A stretch of DNA of 64,000 nt from the NCBI GenBank assembly GCA_011109175.1, contig RDEW01000047.1:82324-146323 (forward strand). Direction: 5' to 3'. The stretch comes from Dicyema japonicum. Its lineage: Eukaryota > Dicyemida > Rhombozoa > Dicyemidae. Of this stretch, positions 13,401 to 23,949 are shown piece by piece. The stretch's first letter is position 1. Each line of letters begins with the position of its first letter. A program made the position numbers and the translations under genes. Under the pieces are notes generated by a model. That model saw only the letters and a program-made list of their open reading frames with translations, was not told the origin of the DNA and did no database searches.

Positions 13401-14206
13401 ATATACCTGATAATGACGGAGAGCATATTCCTTCTTCTTTGCCGATCCTTGGATCTGAGATTCCTTCTTCCAATTACTCCTTCTTATATCCTAATCAAAC
13501 TGATTTTAAAATAAATGAATATGTCGGCTTCATTGAGCCTAATGCGGAATTTGAAGGACCTTTTTATGGCCTTGTCTCCGAATGCGTTCAAAGTGGAATT
13601 TTTCGATTAAGGATCGGTCCCTTAGATTCAGATGTTCTTGATATATATTTGATCAACCTCCTAAAAATATCTCGAAATATAGAAAATGTTGATCATTACA
13701 TTCCTAAACCAAAGCCCGCGAAAGAAAATACTGAAAAGTTTAATCATTCCAAACCAAAAGACAAGGAAGAATTTACATTTTTCCAACAAAATAAAATGGG
13801 GGAGAAAATCGATTTGCCTGAAGATGAGATACGGCGGGACAACGAACGATACGAAAGAGTAGTCTACGAAATAAAACGGGAAATTTCTAAAATAAGAGAA
13901 ATGGACCCTATTTGTCGAAAGAAACAAATTAAAAAATTATTGTTAAAGTGGCATCCTGACAAAAACCCAAAAGATGTGCCTTTTGCAAACAAAGTTTTTA
14001 CATTTATTCAGTCGGAAATTGCAATTTGTAATCTCTTCGATACTTCTAATCGGAATCCTTGGCAGTTTATGGGGTTTTCGAGCTGGGATAGCTTCTATGA
14101 GAATATTAAGAGGAAGACAAGTTTTAGAGAAGCTGAACCTGATAATAACTCACAAGAACATCAATTCCCAGATCAGAAATCNCTCGGTCGTGTAGGGATC
14201 ACTTAA
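4377..14206 (+). CDS. SACS: Sacsin-like giant cochaperone (DNAJC29 family), six exons
   Basis: Sacsin is a very large cytoplasmic/mitochondria-associated cochaperone acting with Hsp70 and on intermediate filaments. Removing introns 4467-4511 (45 nt), 4578-4601, 4937-4961, 6003-6027 and 6216-6239 (24-25 nt) gives 3228 residues; the last exon alone is about 8 kb. The J domain has HPDKNP near residue 3145 and matches the sacsin J domain (LKWHPDKNP, later FANKVFTF). Three sacsin repeats can be traced by their GTLFRF-like strand: GTVFEF at the 4937-4961 junction, SGTLIRCPLSK near 7870 and TIFRFPVES near 9550. The sacsin block LPWYGAKS, then SPRELC, lies at 6720-6790. The GHKL ATPase NADDA motif is degenerate in the repeats I could place. 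Human sacsin is 4579 residues with a HEPN domain after J; here the frame stops 83 residues after HPD, just past an N at 14182. The start is the first ATG of the second tandem copy; an upstream UBL exon may be missed. Confidence 0.85.
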
Positions 14207-14496
14207 CTTAATTAGTTCTGAACCAGGATCTAAGAATAATTTTGGTTTTGTGGCTTATTGACAAAAAAACAAACACAAAGTTGCAAGCAAGCATATAAAG
14301 TGATTCATCTTGCTTACCTCAGTTGAGATCCCGGTAGTTCATAATCACAACACACTGTTTTGTAAGACGCCTTACGAGAACAAGAACCAACATGGTTTCG
14401 ATGACATTTAAATTATTTTGGATGCCATTCTTAACAAGTTAACTTTGATGTTTTTTGAATAAATAATGTTAACAATACAAAAAAATAAAAAAAATA

Positions 14497-15645
14497 TCAA
14501 TAGTAAATCTTATTAAGCTGTTCGACGGCATTATCACAGGAATAGTACCTCCTCAAAGCACACATTTCCAAATACTCCCCCAATATCGACAAATTGGCGA
14601 CCAATGATAATTCCATACAATTATTTTTTATTAAAAAACACAGTTTGCAGAAATACAACAAAATCATATTTATTCTTCGAAATCTTGACGCTATCAATAA
14701 ATCGTTTTCTTTCGCTTAGAAAGAATTTTAGATAATCCAGCAATATCTGAATACAGGTACGTGTGCTACACAGAGACAATTTCCGGCATCCAATGAGGAT
14801 TCTGAAGGGTCTTTCTGCAAATGTTACAAAATGCTAACTCTGAGGGTTATGAGTTCTCTGAACAAGAACATCAGTTCTCTAGTAATTTTATTATCATCAA
14901 GATTTAGTATTTCCTCCAAAAACTGCTGAGAATAGAATTACATGGTCATCGACTTAGAGCATCAAAGACATCCTTTGCTTGGCTAGAAATTCTCATCCCC
15001 ACAAGACTCGAACAAATATTTTGGGTCATATCAGTCAGCAGTCTCTTTACAAATACAGCCAACAACAAACTAGGGATGTAAACATCATTCACATAGTCAG
15101 TCACAGCATATTTTTACTTAAATATAAAACGACATAATACGGGGATCTGAGTGAGTCTGTCAAAGGCTATTTGCAGGACGTTTTTATTGGGAAAACAGTT
15201 GAGACCGTAAATCACGTTTGAAATCCTCAGGATCTGAGTCATCCCCACTTTTTTCATTTTGTAGTCAAACAGGGCGTCATTCGACTGGTACAAGGAAGCC
15301 AAGATCAGGCACTTCATAGCGTCGGCGGCAGTCTATACTTAATCGTACAATTACCGAAGAGATTTCGTAAGAGATATATTTGTGGATAGAATCCAGGCAG
15401 ACCCACGTGTTTACAAACTGGTAGTTGACAGACCATAGCGAGTCGAGTGATTTCTACTGTAAGCAAAGAACGGAGACCTTTTCAACGTCGGAGTGGTTTA
15501 TGTCGGGTTTTAAATCTCCGTGGGAATCACGCATCAGGAGGTTGATTGCATATTGCAGTTTCTTTAAGTTACTCTCGTACAACGATCCAAAAAATGAAGG
15601 ATTTTCTGTTTTTTGTTGAAAAATGCAGCTGGCTTCCCCTGACAT
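14497..15645 (-). CDS. Importin-beta/exportin-like HEAT protein, partial
   Basis: Minus-strand exons with microintrons: removing 15454-15477 (24 nt) and 15333-15354 (22 nt) joins the frames SLYESNLKKLQYAINLLMRD, LDSIHKYISYEISS and TAADAMKCLILASLYQ in phase. The helical pattern and the AADAMKCL segment resemble karyopherins such as exportin-T or transportin-3; this is a tentative family call. Intron 15117-15140 (24 nt) is followed in phase by TAA, and exons down to ALRRYYSCDNAVEQLNKIYY (ending near 14500) could not all be joined, so the gene may be decayed or misassembled. A LINE fragment begins about 45 bp upstream, so the N-terminus is missing. Confidence 0.45.
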
Positions 15646-15689
15646 TCAATAAGTTCAGTTTAGCAAGATATGTAAGCTGGTCACAAATA

Positions 15690-16215
15690 AAAGAAGGAAG
15701 GGCTGCACCCGTTCTCGTGCAAAATGAGTGCGAGCAGAGCACCCCGCCATGCTGCTATGAACAAGATTGTCATGCGAGCTCTTGAAGCGGCGAGCTTCCC
15801 GGCAGTACTGGAGCCTGTGGGATTGGACCGTGGAGATGGGAAAAGACCGGACGGGTTAACTATCTTTCCGTTCACTGAGGGAAAATCATTCGTATGGGAC
15901 TGCACTGTTGTGGATTCTTTCTCGAACTCGATGATGCTCAGCTCGGCGCAGTCTGCTGGATCGGAGGCCGATCTGGCCGAGAAAATCAAGATTAAAAAAT
16001 ATGGCGAAATTGGAGACCGCTACCGTTTTGTACCGGTAGCAATCGAGACGTCTGGTGCGACCGGAAGTATCACAGCCTCTTTCCTAAAAGAAATCGGGGG
16101 AAATTGGCCCACCGCAAAAAAGACGTGCGGGAAGCGGTCTGGCTGAGGCAACAAATTGGAATCGCAGTTTCCGTGGAAACGTGATGTCAGCAGCTGCTCT
16201 CCCCCATAGTTAATA
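15690..16215 (+). mobile_element. LINE with restriction-like endonuclease, 5'-truncated copy
   Basis: The frame 15724-16146 carries the C-terminal nuclease domain: GKRPDGLTIFPF, then VWDCT, then KIKKYG and VAIETSG, matching the longer copy at 43318-45234. KRPDG and the following WD form the PD-(D/E)XK-type site of RLE-bearing non-LTR elements. All of the reverse transcriptase is missing. A frameshift near 16146 interrupts the last residues. It lies between two minus-strand genes. Confidence 0.8.
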
Positions 16216-16288
16216 AATTTTTCACACAAAAAAAGTCAGTAAGTTAAAACATATCTTTATAAATATCGTAAAAAAGTAAAAATGAATA

Positions 16289-17969
16289 CTAAATACAACT
16301 TTCAGCCAAATCCCGAGAAATAGTGTCCCACAGAATATCATCAGAATCATCAATTTTGCTGCGATTTGAGAGCATATTAGACATTTCAAAATTAATTCTC
16401 TCAGCCGTGATTCTGGTTGACGTCCTAACAAGACCTTTCATGTCCTCACACAACACAATTCCGAAAGGATCCCAAAGACCACCGACCAACGATGAATTAT
16501 CCACCTCTGATCGCTGATTTCTTCTCAGAATAGAAAATGCGTTAAAAGAATGCCGATTTCGCCACAAAACAAGCACAAACAACTCGGCAGTTTCCATTCT
16601 AAGGAAAGCCAGAGGATTCCATCGTGATCCCAGAACTCCATCAAGGCATCGTACAGCCACATCACTGTCCATGTGGACATATTCCAACAACACAGAAGAC
16701 AAGGATTCAAATATATTGTAAAAAATGCTCAAATTGTCGGGACTGCTCTCTCTATTGCTGTAGTAGTCAACAAAACCACACAACCAATCTGCCATTTTGC
16801 CCACACAAAATTTGATGACTCTGATATGATCGAAAAGCAAACCTTTTATGGACCCCCTCAGCATGAATCAGCAGGGATCTCAAATAAGACAACGAGTTCA
16901 ACCGTATTACCAACCCTCTCTCCACATCGATGACTCTCCGCCACAAATACAGAGCCATTGCATCAAACCCTTTCTAAAGATCACACCACACATAACGTTA
17001 TGTTTCCTTAGCACGTGTAGTATTATAAACTGCAGCTGGCATGCCCGACTAATCAACAGGAACGTGTCCTCGAATACACGCAGCCAATCCTTCAGGCCAA
17101 TCACATCTAAAATTGTAAATCCACCCTTGTACCCTGATTTATAAAGTGGATAAAACATCTCATTATCTGAGTTAGTTTCCCGAACAGAACAGCGTCCTCT
17201 GAATGGGGATTCGACGAAAGAGATTCTCCAGGAAGCCAGGCATGGTCAATATTGGTCTATGGTTAAGTTGGGGGAATACATCAATGATGAGACTATTGGA
17301 GACGACCATAAGGACCACTGATCGTCTGGTATCGACTGAGGGGACACGAGAAACTATCCCCAACAAATTTTTCACAAACAGAGTGACTGTGAGCTCATGC
17401 TTTTTGTAGAAGGGGTAGGCCTTCTGTACTATGGAAACCAGACATGACTGAACTCCGCACAGGAAACTATCCCCAACAAATTTTTCACAAACAGAGTGAT
17501 TGTGAGCTCATGCTTTTTGTAGAAGGGGTAGGCCTTCTGTACTATGGAAACCAGACATGACTGAACTCCGCTAAAGGTTTTGGATAAAAGCTACTATGGA
17601 GAGATTTCTGCTAGGCGGACAAACAACCGGAATGAGGCGTCAATTGAGCCATGGATTTGAGACATATGATCATTCACGTCTTCCTTAGGGGAAAGAACTA
17701 AAATGCGAGGGAAAAGAAACTTGGGGCAAAATCGTCGAATATTTTCGATAGTACAGGCTTTATTAGATTGGGGTAGTGGATGACCACACAGATAAGAGTG
17801 TTGTTGTAATCTTCGACGTGTGCATACAACTTTTCCAGCCATTTGATTTTCTAAAGTGATTGATGACCCATACCATTAGTTTCTTGAACTCCAAGTCACT
17901 GAGAGTCCTGTTTGTTGTATTTGTACGAATATAGATTAAATAATTTGTTATATTCTCGCTGACAACCAT
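16289..17969 (-). CDS. RRN3: RRN3/TIF-IA, RNA polymerase I initiation factor
   Basis: RRN3 bridges RNA polymerase I to the rDNA promoter factor SL1 in the nucleolus. Removing introns 17851-17873, 17684-17706 (GC-AG), 17571-17594, 17257-17279, 17107-17132, 16974-16996 and 16821-16842 (22-26 nt) gives a HEAT-repeat protein with RRN3 landmarks. These are AISPY-like start of the mid repeat, KAYPFYKKHELTITLFVKNL (cf. KFPFVRKSE..CYVHNLL), LWRRVIDVERG (cf. LWKKLQDP), VGKMADWLCGF (cf. DLLVNWLHIY), WNPLAF followed by RRNQR (cf. LNPLKI, ERNNR) and GLWDPFGIVL near the C-terminus. One 113-bp tandem duplication in exon 4 breaks the frame; counting it once, all phases close and the protein is 467 residues, shorter than the human protein of about 650. 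ATG 17969 is the first Met in frame. Confidence 0.85.
17350..17571 (-). repeat. 113-bp tandem duplication inside RRN3 exon 4
   Basis: The unit holding AACTATCCCCAACAAATTTT to GACTGAACTCCG occurs twice with an offset of 113 bp and one visible mismatch (GACTGTG against GATTGTG). Because 113 is not a multiple of three, the second copy destroys the RRN3 frame, while one copy alone restores it. Confidence 0.9.
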
Positions 17970-18109
17970 TTCCACAACAATCGTCGACGAGAGCACGTGG
18001 TATTTTAATTTAAATGTTTTTTTTATATTTGAAATATAATTTCTTAAATAACTGATTCATTTTCTTTAATAAATTAATTTACAATTTGTTTATTAATTAT
18101 TCTTAAATA

Positions 18110-18442
18110 CCACTCCACCATATTAGCCGCCTGGCGCCATGTGATGCTGTGTGGTTAATTGGTTGAAGTTTTAAACCTGTTTGTCTGTTCTTCCTCTCTC
18201 TTCCTATTAGAGTGGCGTCATATGATCCACCTATCTAGGTGGCGCCCAGTGCCAGGCCGGCACGAAAAAGGATGATGCTGTGTGGTTAATTGGTTGAAGT
18301 TTTAAACTTGTTTGTCTGTTCCTCCTCTCTCTTCCTATTAGAGTGGCGTCATATGATCCACCTGTCTAGGTGGCGCCCAGTGCCAGGCCGGCACGAAAAA
18401 GGATCATTTGCTCTCCCCCACAATACTGGAGGGGTTTCCACA
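18110..18442 (+). repeat. Dispersed repeat F with a 131-bp internal tandem duplication
   Basis: The segment GATGCTGTGTGGTTAATTGG through GGCACGAAAAAGGAT occurs twice with a 131-bp offset (first at 18143, second at 18274). It continues into the CTCTCCCCCA and GGAGGGGTTTCCACA blocks seen at positions 1-205 and 21640-21960 and ends at the N run. No ORF of note. Confidence 0.75.
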
Positions 18443-18611
18443 NNNNNNNNNNNNNNNNNNNNNNNNNNNNNNNNNNNNNNNNNNNNNNNNNNNNNNNNNN
18501 NNNNNNNNNNNNNNNNNNNNNNNNNNNNNNNNNNNNNNNNNNNNNNNNNNNNNNNNNNNNNNNNNNNNNNNNNNNNNNNNNNNNNNNNNNNNNNNNNNNN
18601 NNNNNNNNNNN
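18443..18611. other. Assembly gap, 169 N
   Basis: Unbroken run of N. It separates repeat F from the 3' end of an RTE-like LINE, so the joined sequences need not be neighbours in the genome. Confidence 1.
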
Positions 18612-18798
18612 GACCTGTCGGCTGTGGGACTGAAGCTCACTTCCGCAGACGACCTAGATACCTTAAGGGAACTGGCACGAAGTAGAGGGTCCTGGAAAAG
18701 GCTGATAGAGAGGATGGCTAGAAATACGGCACAAGGGAGGCTTGATTAATTTTATGACTTCTCGGGAGTGCTTTAAATAAAAAATAATAATAATAATT
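18612..18798 (+). mobile_element. RTE-like LINE, 3' end only
   Basis: Encodes DDLDTLRELARSRGSWKRLI and ARNTAQGRLD before a stop, matching DDLDTLGITA and KNTAQAEP at the end of the long element at 59690-62602. After the stop comes a short AT-rich tail ending in AATAATAATAATAA, the usual simple-repeat terminus of these LINEs. Confidence 0.8.
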
Positions 18799-20793
18799 CA
18801 AAGTTGCGAAAAGGAAGTACATTCCTATGGGGAGACAACGTACGTCATCAAAACGTTTCAACACAACGACGAAACATCTAATCAGAGAACGAAATAATCT
18901 AAAGATGGTAAAATCGCCAACAGAAGAGAACATCAGAAAAATACGAGAATTGAACAGAGAGATCGACAAGAACATAAAGGCAGAAAATGCAAATAGATGA
19001 ACGAGACTATCAAAGGCTCTCTGCAGGAACCCCCAATGCAGAGAGTGTGGAAGTGGACCAAGAACATCAAAAGATCTTCCCCAGAGAGAAAAGTCGAAGT
19101 CTACATAAAACCAGACACTCTGACCCCAATGCAGAGAGTGTGGAAGTGGACCAAGAACATCAAAAGATCTTCCCCAGAGAGAAAAGTCGAAGTCTACATA
19201 AAACCAGACACTCTGATGAAATATTATACGTCTATCTTCTACAAGAAGTTTTCAAAAGAACACCAAGTATTCCTGAAAACAATGAACCAAAACGCTTCGA
19301 TGACTGGATCCTATTTGCTAGTCAGGATGTTCGCAGAGCCATATCCAAGCCAAACAACTCAAAGGCCAAAGGACCAGACAACATAACCACATGTGAACTG
19401 AAGCACCTAGGCCATCGAGCTATGGAACTATTAGCCTATATCTTCAACTTATATATTAACACAAATACAATCCCTGAAATATGGAAGAAGTCTCTAATCA
19501 GACTTATCCTAAAACCCAACAAACCAATAGATGAACCATCTTCCTATCGCCCAATATCTATTCTGAGTCCGGTCTCAAGGATCCTTGAAAGGCTTGTTCT
19601 GGAAAAAGTACAAGACTCAATCTCAATACCTCCGACCCAGCACGGATTCCGGGACAACCATTCGACGACAACACACCTTACAACCCTCACACAATTCATT
19701 GCGGAAGGATTTAACACCCCCAAACCACATCAGATGACAGTACTTATATCCGTGGACATCACAAAAGCGTTCGACTCAGTCCCCAGGAAACTCCTAACAA
19801 AGAAAATATACGAAACCAACATCCATCCGAACCTGAAACTTTGGCTTGGAAACTTCTTAAATGGAAGACGAGCACAAGTACTCTGCAACAACATCAAATC
19901 AAGATCTCGCTACTTCCCAAATGGAGTCCCTCAAGGCTCCCCACTATCACCCCAACTCTTCGATCTCTACATAAACGACATGCCGCAAACCTGTAATGAA
20001 AACTGTCTAATCCTCTCCTATGCCGACGATATCATTATTGCCTCCAAGGACAGAAGCATTCAATCAGCGACTCAGTCCGCTCAACAAATGCTTGACAAGC
20101 TGGAACTATGACTCTCGAAGCAAAGACTCGACTCATCACCAACAAAGTCCTTTGTCATGCTGTTTACCACTTACAAAAGACAGCTCTGTATTGAACCAAA
20201 AAATCTTTATGAAGAACGAAGCTATTCCTATTAACAAAACACCGAAGATTCTGGGAGTCACCTTTGATCAGGGACTCACCTTTATCCGACATGTTGAGAA
20301 CAAAGTAACTTCTGCTCTGAGGAAAATGAAAATTTTAAAAGTGCTCTCAAAAACACTTATAAACCAAACTGTTGGCCTTGCCACGATTTATGAACAATTT
20401 ATCCGACCCACGATGACGCATGCAAGTCCTTCGTGGGCAATGCAGATTTCACGATCCTCTTCATTGAAACTATCCGCAATCGAGGAGACCGCAATAAGGA
20501 TAATTGGACCAGAACACAAAATCCAGCCCATTGAAATCTCTTAATCGGATTACAACTGAAACTCTTAAAGGAGGCTAGTTTACCGAGCTGCCATCTAATC
20601 CACACACTATCGAAATATCTACAGTCATACAGAAATTTTGAGCCGATGCCATGTCCAATGAGAAGAGCTGTTCAAGATTCTCGACCCCGCCGGACTCGTC
20701 TTCTCCTTTATAGGTATTGGATCACTTAGTTAGATGAGAACCTTTTATTTCTTTTCTTTGACCCAGTGATCATGGGTGTAATAATAATAATCA
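18799..20793 (+). mobile_element. Jockey/CR1-like LINE, reverse transcriptase with one frameshift
   Basis: The frame 18987-20111 contains successive RT motifs: IRLILKPNKP, SSYRPISILS, QHGFRDNHSTTTHL, SVDITKAFDS, PNGVPQGSPLSP and LSYADDIIIA with the catalytic YADD intact. A frameshift near 20100 moves into a second frame with KILGVTFDQGLTF and the C-terminal region to about 20544, then RPRRTRLLLYRYWIT and a stop. The element ends in a hairpin (ATCACT 20721-20726 with AGTGAT 20765-20770) and TAATAATAATAA. The AP endonuclease half is absent. It starts immediately after the tail of the LINE end at 18612-18798. A 93-bp in-frame tandem repeat lies at 19031-19216. Confidence 0.85.
19031..19216 (+). 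repeat. 93-bp in-frame tandem repeat in the LINE ORF
   Basis: CCCCAATGCAGAGAGTGTGG starts at 19031 and again at 19124. Both 93-bp copies are translated in one frame (NAESVEVDQEHQKIFPREKS repeated). The copies look identical apart from the edges. Confidence 0.9.
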
Positions 20794-20975
20794 CCACAGA
20801 AATCATCTGTGGAAATTCGTAGGCATCCACTGGCCAAAGAATATAAAAATGGGACTCTACAAGTTATGTAAATGGGAGCCAATAATCGCCATCTATTGTG
20901 CGATTCGTCCATTGGAACATAATCTGATGCTGGACGGCTCTTTCTCGCCCATAAAACAGCATTCAATTTATGAAT
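20794..20975 (+). mobile_element. RTE-like LINE fragment
   Basis: With one frameshift the segment reads IHWPKNIKMGLYKLCKWEPI, matching INWPKKITNKNLYKVCNTRP of the copy at 59690-62602. It directly follows the TAA tail of the preceding LINE. Pseudogenic. Confidence 0.6.
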
Positions 20976-21059
20976 GCTGCTAACAACCGCTATAACTAGT
21001 TATCTACGTGTCCCCGCGTTACTTTTCAATTGAAATTATAAGTGATTCTTGTAGATCAT

Positions 21060-21425
21060 GCAAAGAGTTCCAGTGTGTAAAAATAATTGTCCCAACCATT
21101 AAGTGACTTTATCCTGCATGGTGATTTCCCCGTGGTTTTCAAAAATCAAATCGACCCACCAGAAAATTTTAAGTTTGTTATCTCCAATTTTTCTTATTTC
21201 TAAATTCTCTAAAATCATTTTAAGGCCGATTTCACGCTCAATTATCTTGCTGGAATCTACAACCCGTGTTCTTATACCAGTTTTACAACTCCTACTAAAA
21301 GACTGACTGGAGACCTTCTGAGGGACAATCCTACAATTTTGGACTGGACGGTAAAGAACCTGAATCCTTATTGTACCGACATTTATTTTGTTCAGAACAT
21401 TTAGTTTCTGACGTCTCATCATCAT
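21060..21425 (+). other. Unassigned exon-like coding segments
   Basis: On the plus strand, FILHGDFPVVFKNQIDPPEN (from about 21109) and, further on, TKRLTGDLLRDNPTILDWTV and NLNPYCTDIYFVQNI with a stop read as real protein, with a low-complexity AT-rich gap between them that may be one or two introns. I do not recognise the family. MQRVPVCKNNC at 21060 may be the start of the same gene and recalls a Cys-rich domain, but that link is weak. It sits between LINE fragments and repeat F. Confidence 0.35.
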
Positions 21426-21639
21426 TCATCTAATTCATGCTCACAAAAATAACGACTAGGGCTTTCATCCATCGTTAATTAGACATTTCGGTATGTCACC
21501 GCCCCAACCATCGACCCAACAACCTCTCGGCTAACTGGACTTTAAAATTCCTAAATAATTCAAACTAGTAGATCGATTATATACTTTTGAAATTTTCCCT
21601 AAGAACATCAAATACTAAAGAAACATTTGACCTACGAGT

Positions 21640-21960
21640 GACGTTTCCGTGGTGCCAGTAGCTAATTGGTTGAAGATTTCTCTTCCTTCCTTGTGGCAGT
21701 ATCTTTCCTCGTTTTACTAGTGTCAGGTAATCCATCTGTCTTATGTGAAGCCTAGGGATGAAACGTTGAAGGTTCATTCGCTCTCCCCCACTCCATTGGA
21801 GAGGTTTCCACAACTGGATGTGTTGTTCCCTTTCCGTTGGTTCTAAACTTTTATTTGACATTGGAAGAACTCTCTGCCGTGATGCTGTATACATTTGATT
21901 GGTTGTACTATCTACTTCTTTATCAATTAAATTAAGAGTACCTCAATCACGTAATTTTTT
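21640..21960 (+). repeat. Dispersed repeat F, diverged copy
   Basis: Shares GCTAATTGGTTGAAG, AATCCATCTGTCTTATGTGA, CATTCGCTCTCCCCCACTCC and GAGAGGTTTCCACAACTG with the copies at 1-205 and 18110-18442, in the same order and orientation. AT-rich DNA follows on the right side. Confidence 0.6.
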
Positions 21961-22738
21961 TAAAAATTTTGGTTAAATAAAAATCGTTATTTACTCATTA
22001 AAACTGCAATAGCCAAAAATCGCAGTAAAGAGTGCATTAGCAGTGGAGAAATATTATTTGAAATTTATAAATTAAACTCACTTGGCGTGAAATTAATTAT
22101 TCGTAATAATTTTTAATTTTTTTAGAAAATTAGAGTTTGATCAGTCTCCCTGGAAATTAATTTTCGGGTATGATTGGATTGACCAGAGTCACAAATAACC
22201 GTGAAAAGCTATTTTAAAACAAAAACTTTTTAAATTAATATCTGACAAATTATTTGAGAATTTACTATCGGTAAATTAGGATATTTAATCAACAAAATCG
22301 TTATTCACCGCAATGACGGATAAAGTAGGCGATTTTTGAAAATTTAGGGGAGCCCATTCTCAATCGTTGAAGAACTTAAAGAGAAAATCTTCAGTGATAG
22401 GAACGCGTTCAAATCACTCAGAAACAAAAATACTAAAGAAAAACTGATTTCTCAAAAAAACATAAAAACCATTGAATTAGACCGCAGAAGAAGTCTCAGG
22501 GTGATGGACCGAAGGATGGAAGAAATGACCACCAACTTAGGGAATTTGGGCAAATTTTCTTCAAGTTTTTTGCTTATATTTATTTTATAGGATACAAAAA
22601 TGATCTGAAAAAAAGTCATACTTATTTTTGAATTTAGGGAACTCTCTACTAAGCTCAAACAAAAATGATTTTAACGAGCAAAATAAAAACGTGTAATTTT
22701 TTTCCTTTTAAATTGATTTTTACTCCCAATTAATCAGC
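21961..22738. other. AT-rich stretch, nothing recognised
   Basis: Short open frames only, no recognised motif, no clear repeat. A few possible 3' splice acceptors occur but no phase-consistent exon chain could be built. Confidence 0.4.
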
Positions 22739-23600
22739 TCAAGATTCATGGGGGATATAATACTGCACTTTACGCAGATCTATCGCTCCTCCCGGGAAAA
22801 CCATTTGTATTGTTGTGTCTGAGTCCTTTTGTATACGATTCGGATGTTTACTGATGATCACTTCCAAGTCATGAGGGATATACGGTCCTAATAACAAATT
22901 CCGTAGGTTGACTCTCACATTGCAGCTGAAACTTGTCCCATGCAATTTTATAAGAATCTATTAGGTAATTATAAACTCCTAATCAATTAATTATGGTATC
23001 TCCCAAAAAGATGGGGAGATTCGAAGAAAGGAGCCAGGGAGTTGGTATTCCATCTAATAGTCCCCATTTCAAGCGTTCGCGGAACCACGGCCGTTCTCGA
23101 GAATCCCCAAGCTTGAATGAGATCGGTGATCCATTCTATTGGAGGACATCTCTAATGACAGGCCCGGACACATCCAAAGTCCAAAGGCAATTGGGAAAAT
23201 ACGAAAGCACATAATATTTAGCCATCTTGCTCCGTTTAGCAAAGTCAACGGCATGACAGTCTGAGTTTGTACTGGATACCATATTCGTCAGGGATTGGTA
23301 TCCACATAAGTGACATCCAAAATATCGTAGGAGAATTTGTAGAGGCTTTGAGCTCTTTATGCTAAAACTTAATCCCCTTATTTAATGGAATCGATCAATT
23401 TTGTTACCATAGAATCAGAGATGAATTTTCTGAATTTCTGAGTAATCGACGATAAAAAATTACTCAGAGTGAAATGGTCAATCCTCAACATCACGTCCAT
23501 CCATATATTTCACTGTGAGAACCCTTCCTGTAGAAACGAATAGTTTTGGATGTAAAACAGGCACTTGGCGTCTCATTATTATTAACTCCTAAAGACTGGA
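22739..23600 (-). other. Possible unrecognised minus-strand gene
   Basis: Minus-strand segments read as plausible protein: FPNCLWTLDVSGP joined across a 24-nt intron (near 23134-23157) to NGSPISFKLGDSRERPWFRE and WGLLDGIPTPWLLSSNLPIF, and farther downstream VRVNLRNLLLGPYIPHDLEV to a stop near 22739. The connecting introns were not all found and upstream exons towards 23600 do not join cleanly. The family is unknown to me. Confidence 0.35.
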
Positions 23601-23790
23601 AAAAGTTCTCAAATTTTGTCGACTATTATCTAATTGAATTTCATTTATCCAATTTCAACTCAATCGATAAAGCACTACACTACTTTAATAGTGGTACGCA
23701 AGGGAATGTAAATTTGTATTAAACGAAGACCACTGATCTCAAGAAAAAATTCTTCCCCCAGAGCCGATTCACTCATAAAAGAAAGAAATT

Positions 23791-23893
23791 GGAATAGCCA
23801 TACTCCGAGGGGCTAAGACAAAAGATTGGAATAGCCATACTCCGAGGGGCTAAGACAAAAGATTGGAATAGCCATACTCCGAGGGAACTCGTT
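23791..23893 (+). repeat. 37-bp tandem repeat, about three copies
   Basis: GGAATAGCCATACTCCGAGG starts at 23791, 23828 and 23865. The copies are essentially identical; the third is cut after GAGGG. Non-coding. Confidence 0.9.
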
Positions 23894-23949
23894 CGCAATC
23901 CACGCAGCAGGCTTCCTCAACTGACATTTGTTTAATTGTTAAAAAAATT

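Noticed and set aside
13661-13927. Minus-strand Phe-rich frame opposite the sacsin J-domain region
   Set aside because: Antisense of a Lys/Glu-rich coding stretch; no independent support.
6260-14206. A single-exon 2648-residue protein as the whole gene
   Set aside because: Upstream frames join to it through 24-25-nt introns in phase and carry further sacsin repeat motifs, so it is only the last exon.
18290-18749. Open frames running across 18443-18611
   Set aside because: They exist only because the N run has no stop codons.
23520-23590. UbiB/ADCK kinase fragment (STGRVLTVKYMDGRDVED on the minus strand)
   Set aside because: The short motif is suggestive, but none of the expected following motifs (HADPHPGN and similar) could be found in any frame, so it is not called.
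23791-23893. CRISPR-like array
   Set aside because: Three head-to-tail 37-bp copies without spacers, in a eukaryotic context.
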